Shown: positions 17,054 through 25,279 of the stretch, piece by piece
How positions within the stretch are numbered: the first letter of the stretch is position 1
How the letters are laid out: each line of letters begins with the position of its first letter
From: JAKPAM01 sp047601745
GTDB lineage: Bacteria > Pseudomonadota > Gammaproteobacteria > Burkholderiales > Burkholderiaceae_E
Length of the DNA stretch: 64,000 nt
Direction: 5' to 3'
Assembly: GCA_047601745.1 (NCBI GenBank)
Contig: JASGIS010000001.1
Span: forward strand, 4,898,001-4,962,000
Translations under genes and position numbers: made by a program
The notes under the pieces: generated by a model
Databases searched by the model: none
What the model was told of the DNA's origin: nothing
The model's input: only the letters and a program-made list of their open reading frames with translations

Positions 17054-17776
17054 TCACGCCCCCGCCACCTGCTGCCAGCGCCGCAAGCCCAGCCAGTCGC
17101 GCAAGACGACCGAGCCGCCGGGGGTAATGATCAACGCGCGGGTGCCGGCCGTACGCTGCAGCCAGCCGCGCTCCAGGCAGTGCGCGCACAGCATCGCGCC
17201 GAATCGACCCGCCAGGTGATGACGGCGCTCGCTCCAGTCCAGGCAGGCGCGGCACGCCGGCCGTCGAGAGCTGCCGTCCGCCAGCGGCGAGCGAACCGCC
17301 AGACCCAGCGGCCGCAGCACCGGGTCGATGCGCGGCGTGACGCGAGCGCCGGCCTCATCGTCGAGTCGTACCGCGCGCTCCTCGAGCAGATGCGCCGCGA
17401 TGGCCACACCGAGGCGGCCGGCGATGTGGTCGTAACAGGTACGCGCCGTGCGCAGTGCCGCGTCGCGCGGTCCGATGTCCACCGAACGCGGCGCGGGCGC
17501 CTGCCGCACCGCGAGTTGCATCAGCTCTTCGAGCAGGCGCGCCACGTCGACCGACGCCAGGCGGTGATAGCGATGGCGTCCCTGGCGTTCGAGCGCGAGC
17601 AGGCCCGCTTCCACGAGCAGGCCCAGGTGGCGGCTCGCGGTGGCCGCCGATACGCGAGCCGCCTCGGCCAGTTCGCGGGCCGTCAGCGCGCGTCCATCCA
17701 TCAGCGCCAGCAGCATGGCCGTGCGCGCGGGCTCGCCGACGAGGGCGGCGATGTGCGCGATCCGATTGGTGTTCAT
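17054..17776 (-). CDS. ArsR-family regulator with long C-terminal domain
   Basis: The 240-residue protein has an N-terminal winged helix (AALVGEPARTAMLLALMDGRALTARELAEAARVSAATASRHLGLLVEAGLL), then a C-terminal region containing CRACLDWSERRHHLAGRFGAMLCAHCLERGWL with several Cys and His. This longer ArsR type is common in proteobacteria beside flavin reductase-like genes. Here only a relic of such a neighbour remains on the other side (17916-18005). Its effector is unknown; the C/H-rich segment could sense redox or metal. Confidence 0.8.
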   Translation of the reverse strand: MNTNRIAHIAALVGEPARTAMLLALMDGRALTARELAEAARVSAATASRHLGLLVEAGLLALERQGRHRYHRLASVDVARLLEELMQLAVRQAPAPRSVDIGPRDAALRTARTCYDHIAGRLGVAIAAHLLEERAVRLDDEAGARVTPRIDPVLRPLGLAVRSPLADGSSRRPACRACLDWSERRHHLAGRFGAMLCAHCLERGWLQRTAGTRALIITPGGSVVLRDWLGLRRWQQVAGA

Positions 17777-17915
17777 CACGGCAGTGTGCCGCAGTCCGCG
17801 GCCGCGATGATTCGCTGCACGGCGAAGCATGTCGACGCCGCCGCCGGACATCCTCGAGGGCCAAGGAGATCCGATATCCATGACCCCGAACACGCCTTGA
17901 TCCACCTGACCCGAA

Positions 17916-18005
17916 AACGAACACATCGTCATCGAGCCGGCGGTGCTCCATGTCGGCACGCCCGTCGCACTGCTGACCAGCCTGAACCTCTCTGGCATTA
18001 CTTAG
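17916..18005 (+). pseudogene. Relic of a flavin reductase-like (FMN-binding) gene start
   Basis: The plus strand reads NEHIVIEPAVLHVGTPVALLTSLN then SGIT-stop. This resembles the N-terminus of flavin reductase-like proteins (HIxIEPxILYFGTPVxLxSTLN; recalled from the family). No suitable start codon and no further domain are present, and the stretch ends at the 3' end of the oppositely oriented MFS gene. It sits divergent to the ArsR gene, as the intact target would. Confidence 0.5.
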
Positions 18006-19341
18006 GCACCGGCCCGGACCTCGGCCGGACATTCAAGGCGCAAGCATCAGCGCTCCGGCCGCCGGACATGCGATGCGCGAGCCAGGCCAGCGGCCACTGC
18101 GCGGCCAGCGCCAGTCCGGCGCCGGCCCAGGGCGTCATCGCCATCAGGTCGCGAGCGACCAGCGCGCTGCCCAGCGTCTCGCCCAACGTGATGCCGAGGT
18201 TGAAGGCCGAAATGTTCAACGCCGAAGCGAAATCGATCGCACGCGGCGCCCATCGCTCCGCAGTAGCGAGCATGCCGGCCTGGAAACCGGGCGACATGCC
18301 GAAAGCCAGCAGACCCCAGACGAACAGCAGGATCGCCATCGGCGCACGATAGGGCATAAGCAGCGCGATAGCGACGAGCACCAGCAGCAGCCCCAACGAC
18401 ATCCGTCGCAATGCGAGCGGCCATCCGAGACGGGCCGCCCATCGCCCGCCGGCCAGATTACCCGCCAGCGTCGCCGCACCGAATACGACCAGCAGCAGGT
18501 TCGCTGTCCGGGTCGGAAAACCGGCGACGTCGGTCAGGATCGGCGTGACGAAGGTGAAAGCGGTGAAGCTCGCGCCGAAGCCGAGCGCCGTGATGCTCAT
18601 CATCGCCAGGATCCCGGGTTGCGCCAGCGCCGCCAGTTGCGTGCGGGCGCGTCCGGCCGCCTGCGCCGGCAGCGCCGGTACCCAGCGCGCGATCGCCAGC
18701 CAGCCCAGCGCGGCCAGCAGCACGACGGCGAAGAACGGCAGGCGCCAGCCCAGGCCATTACCGACCAGGCTGCCCAGCGGCACGCCAATCACCATCGCCA
18801 GCGTCAGGCCGCCGAACATCAGCGCGATCGCGCGACTGGCCTGGCCATCGGGGACCAGCCGCGCCGCGACGGTCGCGCCGATCGCGAAGAAGCTGCCGTG
18901 CGCCACCGCCGTCACGATACGGCCGGCCAGCAGCATCGCGTAGCCGTCCGAAAGCGCCGACAGCAGATTGCCGGCGAGAAAGACCGTCACCGATGCCAGC
19001 AGCACGGGCTTGCGCGGCAGCCGCGCCAGTACCAGCACGACCAGCGGCGTGCCGATCGCCAGCGCCAGCGCGTACAGCCCGACCAGGCTGCCGGCGCGCG
19101 CCAGCGGCACGCCGAACTCGTCCGCGATGGCCGGCAGCACGCCGACGACGATGAATTCGGCCACGCCGATCGCGAACGCCGTGATCGCGAGCGCCCAAAG
19201 GCCGGGGTGAGTGCGATCGCGCCGGCATTCGCCGCATACACCGCATATGCCGCATACATCGCATACGCTGCACACACCGCGTAAGCCACATGCGCCGCAT
19301 CGGCCACGCCGGACATGTCGGCAAGCGCAGCGCCTGCTCAT
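17998..19341 (-). CDS. MFS transporter (DHA1 type) with Cys-rich N-terminal tail
   Basis: The 447-residue protein has about 12 membrane segments, starting LWALAITAFAIGVAEFIVVGVLPAIA (AraJ/PbuE-like sugar or drug efflux group) and containing the motif-A-like ARLPRKPVL. The ATG at 19341 overlaps the ene-reductase stop (ATGA), so the three genes from 22067 to 17998 form one operon. The first ~45 residues are unusual: about ten Cys, mainly as CxV/CGx triplets encoded by a 9-bp repeat. Homologues normally begin near the first TM segment. The tail may be a repeat-born extension or, less likely, a metal-binding tail. Confidence 0.8.
   Translation of the reverse strand: MSRRCACRHVRRGRCGACGLRGVCSVCDVCGICGVCGECRRDRTHPGLWALAITAFAIGVAEFIVVGVLPAIADEFGVPLARAGSLVGLYALALAIGTPLVVLVLARLPRKPVLLASVTVFLAGNLLSALSDGYAMLLAGRIVTAVAHGSFFAIGATVAARLVPDGQASRAIALMFGGLTLAMVIGVPLGSLVGNGLGWRLPFFAVVLLAALGWLAIARWVPALPAQAAGRARTQLAALAQPGILAMMSITALGFGASFTAFTFVTPILTDVAGFPTRTANLLLVVFGAATLAGNLAGGRWAARLGWPLALRRMSLGLLLVLVAIALLMPYRAPMAILLFVWGLLAFGMSPGFQAGMLATAERWAPRAIDFASALNISAFNLGITLGETLGSALVARDLMAMTPWAGAGLALAAQWPLAWLAHRMSGGRSADACALNVRPRSGPVPK
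19228..19275 (-). repeat. 9-bp tandem repeat encoding Cys triplets in the MFS N-terminus
   Basis: On the minus strand, units of the form TGC-RRY-GTA follow one another five to six times (Cys-Ser-Val, Cys-Asp-Val, Cys-Gly-Ile, Cys-Gly-Val, Cys-Gly-Glu). Because the unit is a multiple of three, expansion or loss keeps the frame. Confidence 0.7.
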
Positions 19342-20513
19342 TGCCGTTGTCCGATCGAGGCCTTCCGTTCCGGCCGCTCCGCTCGCATCATCGCCGAGGC
19401 CTGTACGTCCTCGGCCGCGAAGAACGGATAGTCGGTATAACCGGCGGCTCCTCCACCGAAGAAGCGGCTCGCGTCGGGTACCGCCAGCGGCCAGCCGTGG
19501 CGCAGCCGCTCGGGCAGATCCGGATTGGCGACGAAGGGCCGGCCGAACCCGATCAGGTCGGCCCAGCCGTCGCGCAGCGCGGCCTCGGCGCGCTCCCGCG
19601 TGTACTGGCCGGCATAGATCAGGGTGCCGCGATAGATGAGCCGCAGCGCCTCCTTGAAGGCGACCGGCATCTCGGGTGCGTCCTCCCAGTCGGCCTCGGC
19701 GATGTGGACATGAGCGACGCCGAGATCGTCCAACAGCCTGGCCGCGCCGAGATAAGTGGCCTGCGGCGTGTCGTCCACCGCCCCTTGCAGCGTCGTCAAC
19801 GGCGCCAGCCTTACGCCGACCCGCGCGGCGCCGGCCACGGCGATCACCGCCTCGACGACCTCGCGCAGGAAGCGCAGGCGCCTGGGCAACGACCCGCCAT
19901 AACCGTCGGTGCGGGCATTGGCCCGCGAGTCGATGAACTGGTTGATCAGATAACCGTTGGCGCCATGCAGTTCGACGCCGTCGAAACCCGCGGCCATCGC
20001 ATTGCGCGCGGCGACGGCGAAGTCGCGAACCACGTCGGCGATCCCGGCTTCGGACAACGCGCGCGGCGCCGAGTGCTGGACCATCCGGCCGACGCCGGCC
20101 TGGGGCCCCCTGCCCTCCGGATCGATGAAGACCTTGACGCCTTCGGCCACCAGCGGCGACGACGATACCGGCGCCTGACCGCCGGGCTGCAGCGACACGT
20201 GCGAGACGCGACCGACGTGCCAGAGCTGCGCGAAGATGCGGCCGCCGGCCGCATGCACGGCCTCGGTCACGCCGCGCCAGCCGGCCACCTGCTCGGCGCT
20301 GTGGATCCCCGGCGTCCACGCATAACCCTGGCCTTGCCGGCTGATCTGCGTGCCTTCGGTGATGCTCAGCCCGGCGCCGGCGCGCTGCGCGTAGTACTCG
20401 GCCATCAACGGGGTCGGGACGTTTCCGCTGGCCGCGCGCGAGCGTGTCATCGGCGGCATGACGATGCGGTTGGGCAGTTCGAGCTCGCCCAGGCGGTGAG
20501 GCGTGAACAGCAT
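19338..20513 (-). CDS. Old yellow enzyme-type ene-reductase (NADH:flavin oxidoreductase)
   Basis: The 391-residue FMN barrel enzyme begins LFTPHRLGELELPNRIVMPPMTRSRA. It contains FAQLWHVGRVSH, FDGVELHGANGYLINQFIDSRANARTDGYGG and a C-terminal LIGFGRPFVANPDLPERLRHGWPL. These are the signatures of the NemA/alkene reductase group, which reduce activated C=C bonds, nitro groups or nitrate esters with NAD(P)H. It lies 3 bp after the SGNH hydrolase gene and overlaps the MFS gene. The operon suggests detoxification or use of an ester-linked electrophile. Confidence 0.88.
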   Translation of the reverse strand: MLFTPHRLGELELPNRIVMPPMTRSRAASGNVPTPLMAEYYAQRAGAGLSITEGTQISRQGQGYAWTPGIHSAEQVAGWRGVTEAVHAAGGRIFAQLWHVGRVSHVSLQPGGQAPVSSSPLVAEGVKVFIDPEGRGPQAGVGRMVQHSAPRALSEAGIADVVRDFAVAARNAMAAGFDGVELHGANGYLINQFIDSRANARTDGYGGSLPRRLRFLREVVEAVIAVAGAARVGVRLAPLTTLQGAVDDTPQATYLGAARLLDDLGVAHVHIAEADWEDAPEMPVAFKEALRLIYRGTLIYAGQYTRERAEAALRDGWADLIGFGRPFVANPDLPERLRHGWPLAVPDASRFFGGGAAGYTDYPFFAAEDVQASAMMRAERPERKASIGQRQ

Positions 20514-20516
20514 GAT

Positions 20517-22067
20517 TCAAGGCTCCGTGGAAGAAGAAGGGGTAAGCGGCGTCGCGGCGGCCGCGGGCCTCGCGCCGAGACCGGGCAGCAATGCGTCGAG
20601 ATCGACCGCGTCGGCCATCGCCCGGTTGCCCTCGTCGCCCGGATGGAGCCGGTCGCCCGAATCGAAGCGCGCGGCGATGCGCGCCGGCTGCGCGGGGTCG
20701 CGCAGGACCGCATCGAAGTCGATGACGGCATCGAACGCGTCGCCGTGACGGATCCAGTCGTTGACCTGCCGGCGCAACGCGTCCTTGTCCGGGTCGTAGT
20801 AGTCGTCCAGCGGAGTGCCGGGCAGCGCGCCCTCGAATGGAGCGAGCGTCGCGCCGACGACGCGAAGACCGCGGCTGCGGGCCTGTTCGATCAACTGGCG
20901 ATAGCCGGCCGTCAACGCATCCAGCGCGGGCCGCCGCGCATCGCGCGCGAAAGCGGTGCCCGGCCAGGCGATGTCGTTGATGCCGAGCATCACGATGACG
21001 CTGCGCACGCCCGGCTGCGCGAGCACGTCGCGCTCGAGCCGCGCCAGCGCGTTGACGCCCATGCCGTCGGCCAGCAACCGGGCGCCGGAGATGCCGGCGT
21101 TGACGACGGCCACGCCGCGCGGCGCCAGACGCTCGGCCAGGAAGTCCGGCCAGCGGCGGTCCCGGTCCACGCTGGCCATCGCGCCATCGGTGATGGAATC
21201 ACCGATCACGACGACCGCGGGCACCGCCGATCCGGTTTCGACCTGGATGCCGGTCAGCAGAGGGCGCGCGGTCGTACGCTGCCGGGCCGGATCCGTCAGT
21301 CTCAGCGACGAGGCGCGGGTCTGGTCGCCGGAAACGATCCACCCCGTCTGTCGGCCATCCCAGTGAAAGGTATCGACCGGCGCGGCAGTCGGCAGGTAGA
21401 CGCTTACCGACAGCCGCGACAGCGCGGAAACCGGCAAGGCCACCGGATCGCTGATCAGCGAAGCGCCGGGCAGGATGGTCGCCGCTTCCCGGCCGCCGAA
21501 GGTCACCGTGCGCAGGCTGCCCTCGACCACCGCGCCGCTCCCCCCACTCCCCCCACTCCCCCCACTCACCCCACTCTCCCCACTCACCCCCCTCTCCCCG
21601 TCCTCCCCGTTCTTCCTGTCCTCCCCGTCGTTCCCGTTCTCGCTAATCCACCGAGGACGAGCCACCGTGGCCCCGCCCACCTCAAGCGGCTGCTTGCCGT
21701 ACGCGTTGGACAACACGATCCGCAGGCGCGGCCCGCCCAGGCTGAGACGCGCCACCTGTCGCACGGTCTGGTCGTGCAGCTCGGACGGAACGTTGGCCGG
21801 AAACAGGAAATCCGCCCGCCAGACCGGTTGCGGGCTCGCCTGCCAGCTCGCGACCCATGCCGTCATGGCCGGCGCTCGAGCAGCCGGCGCTCCCGCAACA
21901 GGTGCTCGTGCGACGGGTGCTCGTGCGACCGGCGTCGCAGCCGGCGATTGCGCCGCCGATACAGCCGCGGCGGCCGTGACGCCCGTGGCGAGTGCCGATG
22001 CGAGCATCGCCGCCCGCATCGCGATGAACCTGGCGGAACGAAAGGATCCGGCAACGCTTGTTCTCAT
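20517..22067 (-). CDS. Secreted SGNH/GDSL-type hydrolase with low-complexity inserts
   Basis: The 516-residue protein has a signal peptide (residues ~1-40). It then shows SGNH blocks: VVIGDSITDG (block I Ser), NAGISGARLL (Gly), VIVMLGINDIAWPG (Asn) and DRLHPGDEGNRAMAD (Asp/His). Two oddities interrupt it: an Ala-Pro-Val-Ala-Arg repeat after the signal peptide, and a Gly/Ser/Asn/Glu-rich insert near residues 140-175 coded by 9-bp repeats. The enzyme likely hydrolyses an ester or acetyl group in the periplasm or outside. It heads a three-gene operon divergent from a LysR regulator. A fragment of a copy lies at 12 kb. Confidence 0.82.
   Translation of the reverse strand: MRTSVAGSFRSARFIAMRAAMLASALATGVTAAAAVSAAQSPAATPVARAPVARAPVAGAPAARAPAMTAWVASWQASPQPVWRADFLFPANVPSELHDQTVRQVARLSLGGPRLRIVLSNAYGKQPLEVGGATVARPRWISENGNDGEDRKNGEDGERGVSGESGVSGGSGGSGGSGAVVEGSLRTVTFGGREAATILPGASLISDPVALPVSALSRLSVSVYLPTAAPVDTFHWDGRQTGWIVSGDQTRASSLRLTDPARQRTTARPLLTGIQVETGSAVPAVVVIGDSITDGAMASVDRDRRWPDFLAERLAPRGVAVVNAGISGARLLADGMGVNALARLERDVLAQPGVRSVIVMLGINDIAWPGTAFARDARRPALDALTAGYRQLIEQARSRGLRVVGATLAPFEGALPGTPLDDYYDPDKDALRRQVNDWIRHGDAFDAVIDFDAVLRDPAQPARIAARFDSGDRLHPGDEGNRAMADAVDLDALLPGLGARPAAAATPLTPSSSTEP
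21536..21645 (-). repeat. In-frame minisatellite within the SGNH hydrolase gene
   Basis: About 12 degenerate 9-bp units (plus strand CCCCCCACT, grading into CTCCCCGTC/CTTCCTGTC) fill 21536-21645. They encode GSGGSGGSGGS-like and DGEDRKNGEDGERG residues. The unit keeps the reading frame. The insert lies between the N-terminal beta domain and the SGNH core, so it may act as a linker. Confidence 0.7.
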
Positions 22068-22072
22068 ATAAG

Positions 22073-22110
22073 TGAATTCAAGATTGATTCAACAACGAAT
22101 CATGAATTCA
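22073..22110. promoter_or_regulatory. Candidate LysR operator in the SGNH/LysR divergent region
   Basis: A perfect inverted repeat TGATTC-AACAAC-GAATCA (22085-22102) fits the T-N11-A pattern of LysR sites. It is flanked by two TGAATTCA words (22073-22080 and 22103-22110), and a further GTGAATTC lies at about 22151. The whole 22068-22178 gap is AT-rich. It sits 5-45 bp upstream of the SGNH start and would suit control of the SGNH-ene-reductase-MFS operon. Confidence 0.5.
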
Positions 22111-22178
22111 AAGACCAATCCGGAATAGACTGATGCCACGCACATCACTTGTGAATTCGACTCACCGAGGAGGCGCGC

Positions 22179-23090
22179 TTGGCACGTCTGGAAGTCAATC
22201 GATCCGGCGAACTCGAGGTCTTCGTCCGCGTCATCGAGCTCGGCGGTTTCTCCGCCGCCGCGCGTGCCTGCGGCATGACGCCGTCGGCCGTCAGCAAGCT
22301 GGTCGCGCGCCTGGAACAGCGGCTGGGCACGCGGCTCGTCAACCGCTCGACGCGGCAACTGCAGCTCACCCCCGAAGGCTGCGCGTTCTACGAACGCGGC
22401 GTGCGCATCCTGGCCGATCTGGACGAAGCCGAGCGTTGCGCGAGCACGCACACGGCACCTCGCGGCCGGCTGCGCGTCAATGCCAACGTCCCGTTCGGCC
22501 ATCGCTTCCTGCTGCCGCTGGCGCCCGAGTTCCTGGCCCGCCACCCCGACGTGACGCTGGACATCGTGCTGACCGACGAGGTCATCGACATCCTCGAACA
22601 ACGCACCGACGTGGCCGTGCGCGCCGGCCCGCTGAAGAGCTCGAACCTGGTCGCGCGCAAGCTCGGCGCGACGCCGATGATGATCGTCGGCGCGCCCGCT
22701 TACCTGGCACGCCACGGTATGCCCGCGACCCCCGGCGAACTGCTCGCGCACAATCGCCTGGGCGCGAACTACGCACGCGCCCAGCCCGGATGGCCGCTGC
22801 GGCATGACGGCCGCGACATCGTCGTGCCGGTGACCGGCAACGCGCAGGCGAGCGACGGCGAGGCGCTGCATCGCCTGGCTCTGGGCGGGCTCGGGCTCGC
22901 ACGGCTGGCCGCCTTCCAGGTGCGCGAGGACGTCGCCGCCGGCCGATTGCTGCCGGTACTCGAAGACTGCAACCCGGGCGACGTGGAAGAGGTCCACGCC
23001 GTCTATGTCGGCCAGGGCGGTTACCTGCCGCTGAGGGTGCGTGCGTTCCTGGATTTTCTGGTCGAGAAGGTCGATATCGGTGCGCATTGA
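22179..23090 (+). CDS. LysR-family transcriptional regulator (TTG start)
   Basis: The 303-residue protein has the N-terminal helix-turn-helix (LEVFVRVIELGGFSAAARACGMTPSAVSKLVARLEQRLGTRLVNRSTRQL) and a periplasmic-binding-like effector domain. The start is a TTG at 22179, supported by GAGGAGG at 22167-22173 with 5-nt spacing; there is no ATG in a suitable place. It diverges from the SGNH hydrolase operon and probably regulates it. Its last codons and downstream DNA are repeated at 12.3 kb. Confidence 0.88.
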   Translation: MARLEVNRSGELEVFVRVIELGGFSAAARACGMTPSAVSKLVARLEQRLGTRLVNRSTRQLQLTPEGCAFYERGVRILADLDEAERCASTHTAPRGRLRVNANVPFGHRFLLPLAPEFLARHPDVTLDIVLTDEVIDILEQRTDVAVRAGPLKSSNLVARKLGATPMMIVGAPAYLARHGMPATPGELLAHNRLGANYARAQPGWPLRHDGRDIVVPVTGNAQASDGEALHRLALGGLGLARLAAFQVREDVAAGRLLPVLEDCNPGDVEEVHAVYVGQGGYLPLRVRAFLDFLVEKVDIGAH

Positions 23091-23227
23091 TTGGTGGATT
23101 GACGCGAGCACGGCCTCGCGCCCCGATACAGGGGAACAATTCTGATGGCCACCATGCAGACTTTCACGATCCGCGAACTGCGAGAACGTTTCGGCGACCT
23201 CAGCCAGGAGGCCGAAGAAGGCCGTTT
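23084..23227 (+). repeat. 144-bp direct repeat, copy B
   Basis: It pairs with 12314-12457 without gaps at about 90% identity. It begins at the LysR stop region and ends exactly where the antitoxin here is joined to toxin sequence. Recombination between the two direct copies would delete the 10.8 kb that includes the MFS/ArsR, mazEF and SGNH-LysR genes. Confidence 0.8.
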
Positions 23228-23567
23228 GAGTCGACCCGTCGTCGTCTCCGATTCCGGGCCGCTGATTGCGTTGGCCAGAAGCGATCAACTGGAACCACTC
23301 CTCGCTGTATTCGAGGCGGTCCACATGCCGAAGGTGGTGCTCGACGAAACCACGACGGATCGCTCACGTCCAGGCGCGGTCGACATCGAGGCTTTCGTGC
23401 AGACCTACGCGCAGGCGCATCCCAACCGTCACGATGTCAGCTACGTTACTGCGGTCGCGCATCTGGACGAAGGTGAAGCACAGGCACCGAATCTGGCGTA
23501 CGTACGTGGTCGATCGGGAGTTTCTGGGCAAGAACGAGTGAACGCGTCCCCGGCAGCGACGCCTTGA
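23145..23567 (+). pseudogene. Chimeric antitoxin/PIN-toxin remnant
   Basis: The 140-codon reading frame joins three pieces. Residues 1-28 are the Phd-like antitoxin start (MATMQTFTIRELRERFGDLS...EEGRL). Residues 29-113 are a DUF3368/PIN toxin from SRPVVVSDSGPL through LDEGEAQA. The tail is foreign and includes the out-of-frame end of the secreted-protein gene from 16.2 kb. Relative to the module at 12.4 kb, about 257 bp are missing, precisely fusing antitoxin codon 28 to toxin codon 3. The last acidic residues and strand of a PIN domain are lost, so nuclease activity is unlikely; a DNA-binding role could remain. Confidence 0.65.
23506..23539 (+). repeat. 34-bp copy of the 3' end of the secreted-protein gene
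   Basis: This stretch matches 16155-16188 at 33 of 34 bases (encoding VVDREFLGKNE in the original frame). It follows directly on the truncated PIN-toxin sequence, marking an illegitimate junction. Confidence 0.75.
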
Positions 23568-23581
23568 GCGTCTTGCTCGAA

Positions 23582-25105
23582 TCACTGATCGATACGAAAC
23601 CGTGCGCACATCCGCTTTGATCCATGCAGAAACATGGCATCGGTACGAACGGCCAGCAGCAACCCGAACGAAACAAGACAAGCTCCTCCCGCCAGCAGCA
23701 TCGCCAGATGGAAGCCGCCCTCCATCGCCTGGATGAAAAGGGACTGCAGGCCGGCGGATGAATTCGGAAACTTATGATGCGCAATGGCCTCGCGTGCAAC
23801 CGCTGGCGCATCCGCCATGCCGCGCTCGTTAGCCGCGAAGGAAAAGATTCGGATCGCCCGTTCGCTCATGAGCGTGCCGAGCAGCGCAATGCCGATCGTC
23901 ATGCCCGCCTGCCGCAGCGCATTCATCGTGGCGGAAGCCGCGCCGGACAGTTCGGTCGGCGCCATACCCATCACGGTGATGCTCGTAGCGGGCACCGCCA
24001 GCCCCGCACCGCCCCCCAGCAGCGCGAACAACAATCCGATGATCCAATACGGAGTGCTCGCCGAGCAGGTGGTCAACAGAAGAAAAGCCAGTCCCGCGAG
24101 GCCATAACCAACCGCTGTCAGCCATTGCAGACGAATCACACGGCTCAAACGGCCGAACAACGTCGAAATGCACAGCGTGGTGACGAACTGCGGCATCATG
24201 CGCCAACCGGCCTCGATCGGCGACCAGCCCTGGATCTGCTGAAGAAAGATCGAGAAGAAGAACAGACTGCTGTAGTACGAAAAACCCAGAGTAAACGACG
24301 CAGCATTCGCCACGAAGAATGCTGGTTCGCGTAGCAGAACCAACGGCAGCAGTGGACGCGAGGCCCGCCGCTCCGCGGCGAAGAACAGCATGAAACCGAG
24401 CACGGCCAAGGCCGTCGCCGCGAGGGGAAGGACATCGAACCAGCCTCGCTCTCCTGCTTCGATCATGCCGAAAGTCATCGCGCCCAAGGACAGAACGCTC
24501 AAGACCAGACCAGCCGGATTGCGCGCCGCATGTACCGGGTACCTATGCTCGGTGATGCCATATCCGCCCAATACGAAGGCCACCAAGCCCAACGGCAGGT
24601 TGACCGAGAAAATGCTCTGCCAGCCCAGGTGGCGCAGCAGTATTCCTCCGCACAACGGCCCGAGGATCAGGGCCAGGGCGTTGAACGCCGACCAGGCGCC
24701 GATCACGTACGTGCGCGCCTTCGGATCGGGAAAGGCATGCGTGAGGATAGGCATGGCGCCGGCGATGAGGAAGGCCGCTGCTGCTCCCTGGATGGCCCTG
24801 CCCGCCAGCAGGACGCTCAAGGACGACGCTTCGCCGCAAAGCGCCGAGCCGACCGTGAATAGGAGCACGCCGCCGAGCCAAGCGCGCTTGTGCCCATACC
24901 GGTCCGCGGTAGGACCGGCCGACAGCATGAACGCAGACAGGCAGATCGCATACGCGTTGACGACCCACTGAAGCCCTGCGACGTCGGTACGCAACGCCGT
25001 CAGCATGGTAGGCAGGGCCACGTTGACGATGCTGATGTCGAGCGTGGCCAGAAAGCTCCCCAGGCAGACGGCACACAACGCGGCGCCGCGACGTGAGGCG
25101 GGCAT
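23582..25105 (-). CDS. MFS exporter, EmrB/QacA (14-TM) type
   Basis: The 507-residue protein reads GSFLATLDISIVNVALPTMLTAL in TM1, SAGPTADRYGHKRAWLGG (motif A) and GAAAAFLIAGAMPILTHAF. The ATG at 25105 has a GAAAGGAAA ribosome site; the longer reading from 25150 is not needed. It diverges from a TetR gene whose predicted operator also occurs upstream of the TonB receptor at 31.2 kb. It may therefore export a siderophore or another metabolite linked to that uptake system. It is AT-richer than the flanking core genes. Confidence 0.82.
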   Translation of the reverse strand: MPASRRGAALCAVCLGSFLATLDISIVNVALPTMLTALRTDVAGLQWVVNAYAICLSAFMLSAGPTADRYGHKRAWLGGVLLFTVGSALCGEASSLSVLLAGRAIQGAAAAFLIAGAMPILTHAFPDPKARTYVIGAWSAFNALALILGPLCGGILLRHLGWQSIFSVNLPLGLVAFVLGGYGITEHRYPVHAARNPAGLVLSVLSLGAMTFGMIEAGERGWFDVLPLAATALAVLGFMLFFAAERRASRPLLPLVLLREPAFFVANAASFTLGFSYYSSLFFFSIFLQQIQGWSPIEAGWRMMPQFVTTLCISTLFGRLSRVIRLQWLTAVGYGLAGLAFLLLTTCSASTPYWIIGLLFALLGGGAGLAVPATSITVMGMAPTELSGAASATMNALRQAGMTIGIALLGTLMSERAIRIFSFAANERGMADAPAVAREAIAHHKFPNSSAGLQSLFIQAMEGGFHLAMLLAGGACLVSFGLLLAVRTDAMFLHGSKRMCARFRIDQ

Positions 25106-25160
25106 GGCGTTTCCTTTCGACGAAGATACGACTGCTAGAATTTTCTTCATGATCGTTTAC

Positions 25161-25175
25161 GACCGACCGTCGGTC
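25161..25175. promoter_or_regulatory. TetR-type operator, site 1 (MFS/TetR intergenic)
   Basis: GACCGAC-C-GTCGGTC is a perfect palindrome with 7-bp arms. On the minus strand it falls between a TTGACC (-35) and the probable -10 of the MFS gene. The 16-base word GACCGACCGTCGGTCA recurs with one change at 31245-31260, ahead of the siderophore receptor operon. Confidence 0.65.
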
Positions 25176-25279
25176 AATTACTGACCAAGCCTTCGAAGCC
25201 CGACTTGCCCGATCGCTAGCCCAGCGTCGCTCGTTTCCGAGACAATGTCGAAACCAGCCGCAGCTCAACGATCAACACG

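Noticed and set aside
23120..23145. Sigma-70 promoter for the antitoxin from TTGACG and GATACA/AATATA.
   Set aside because: The spacing is about 20 bp, outside the usual range, in both copies.
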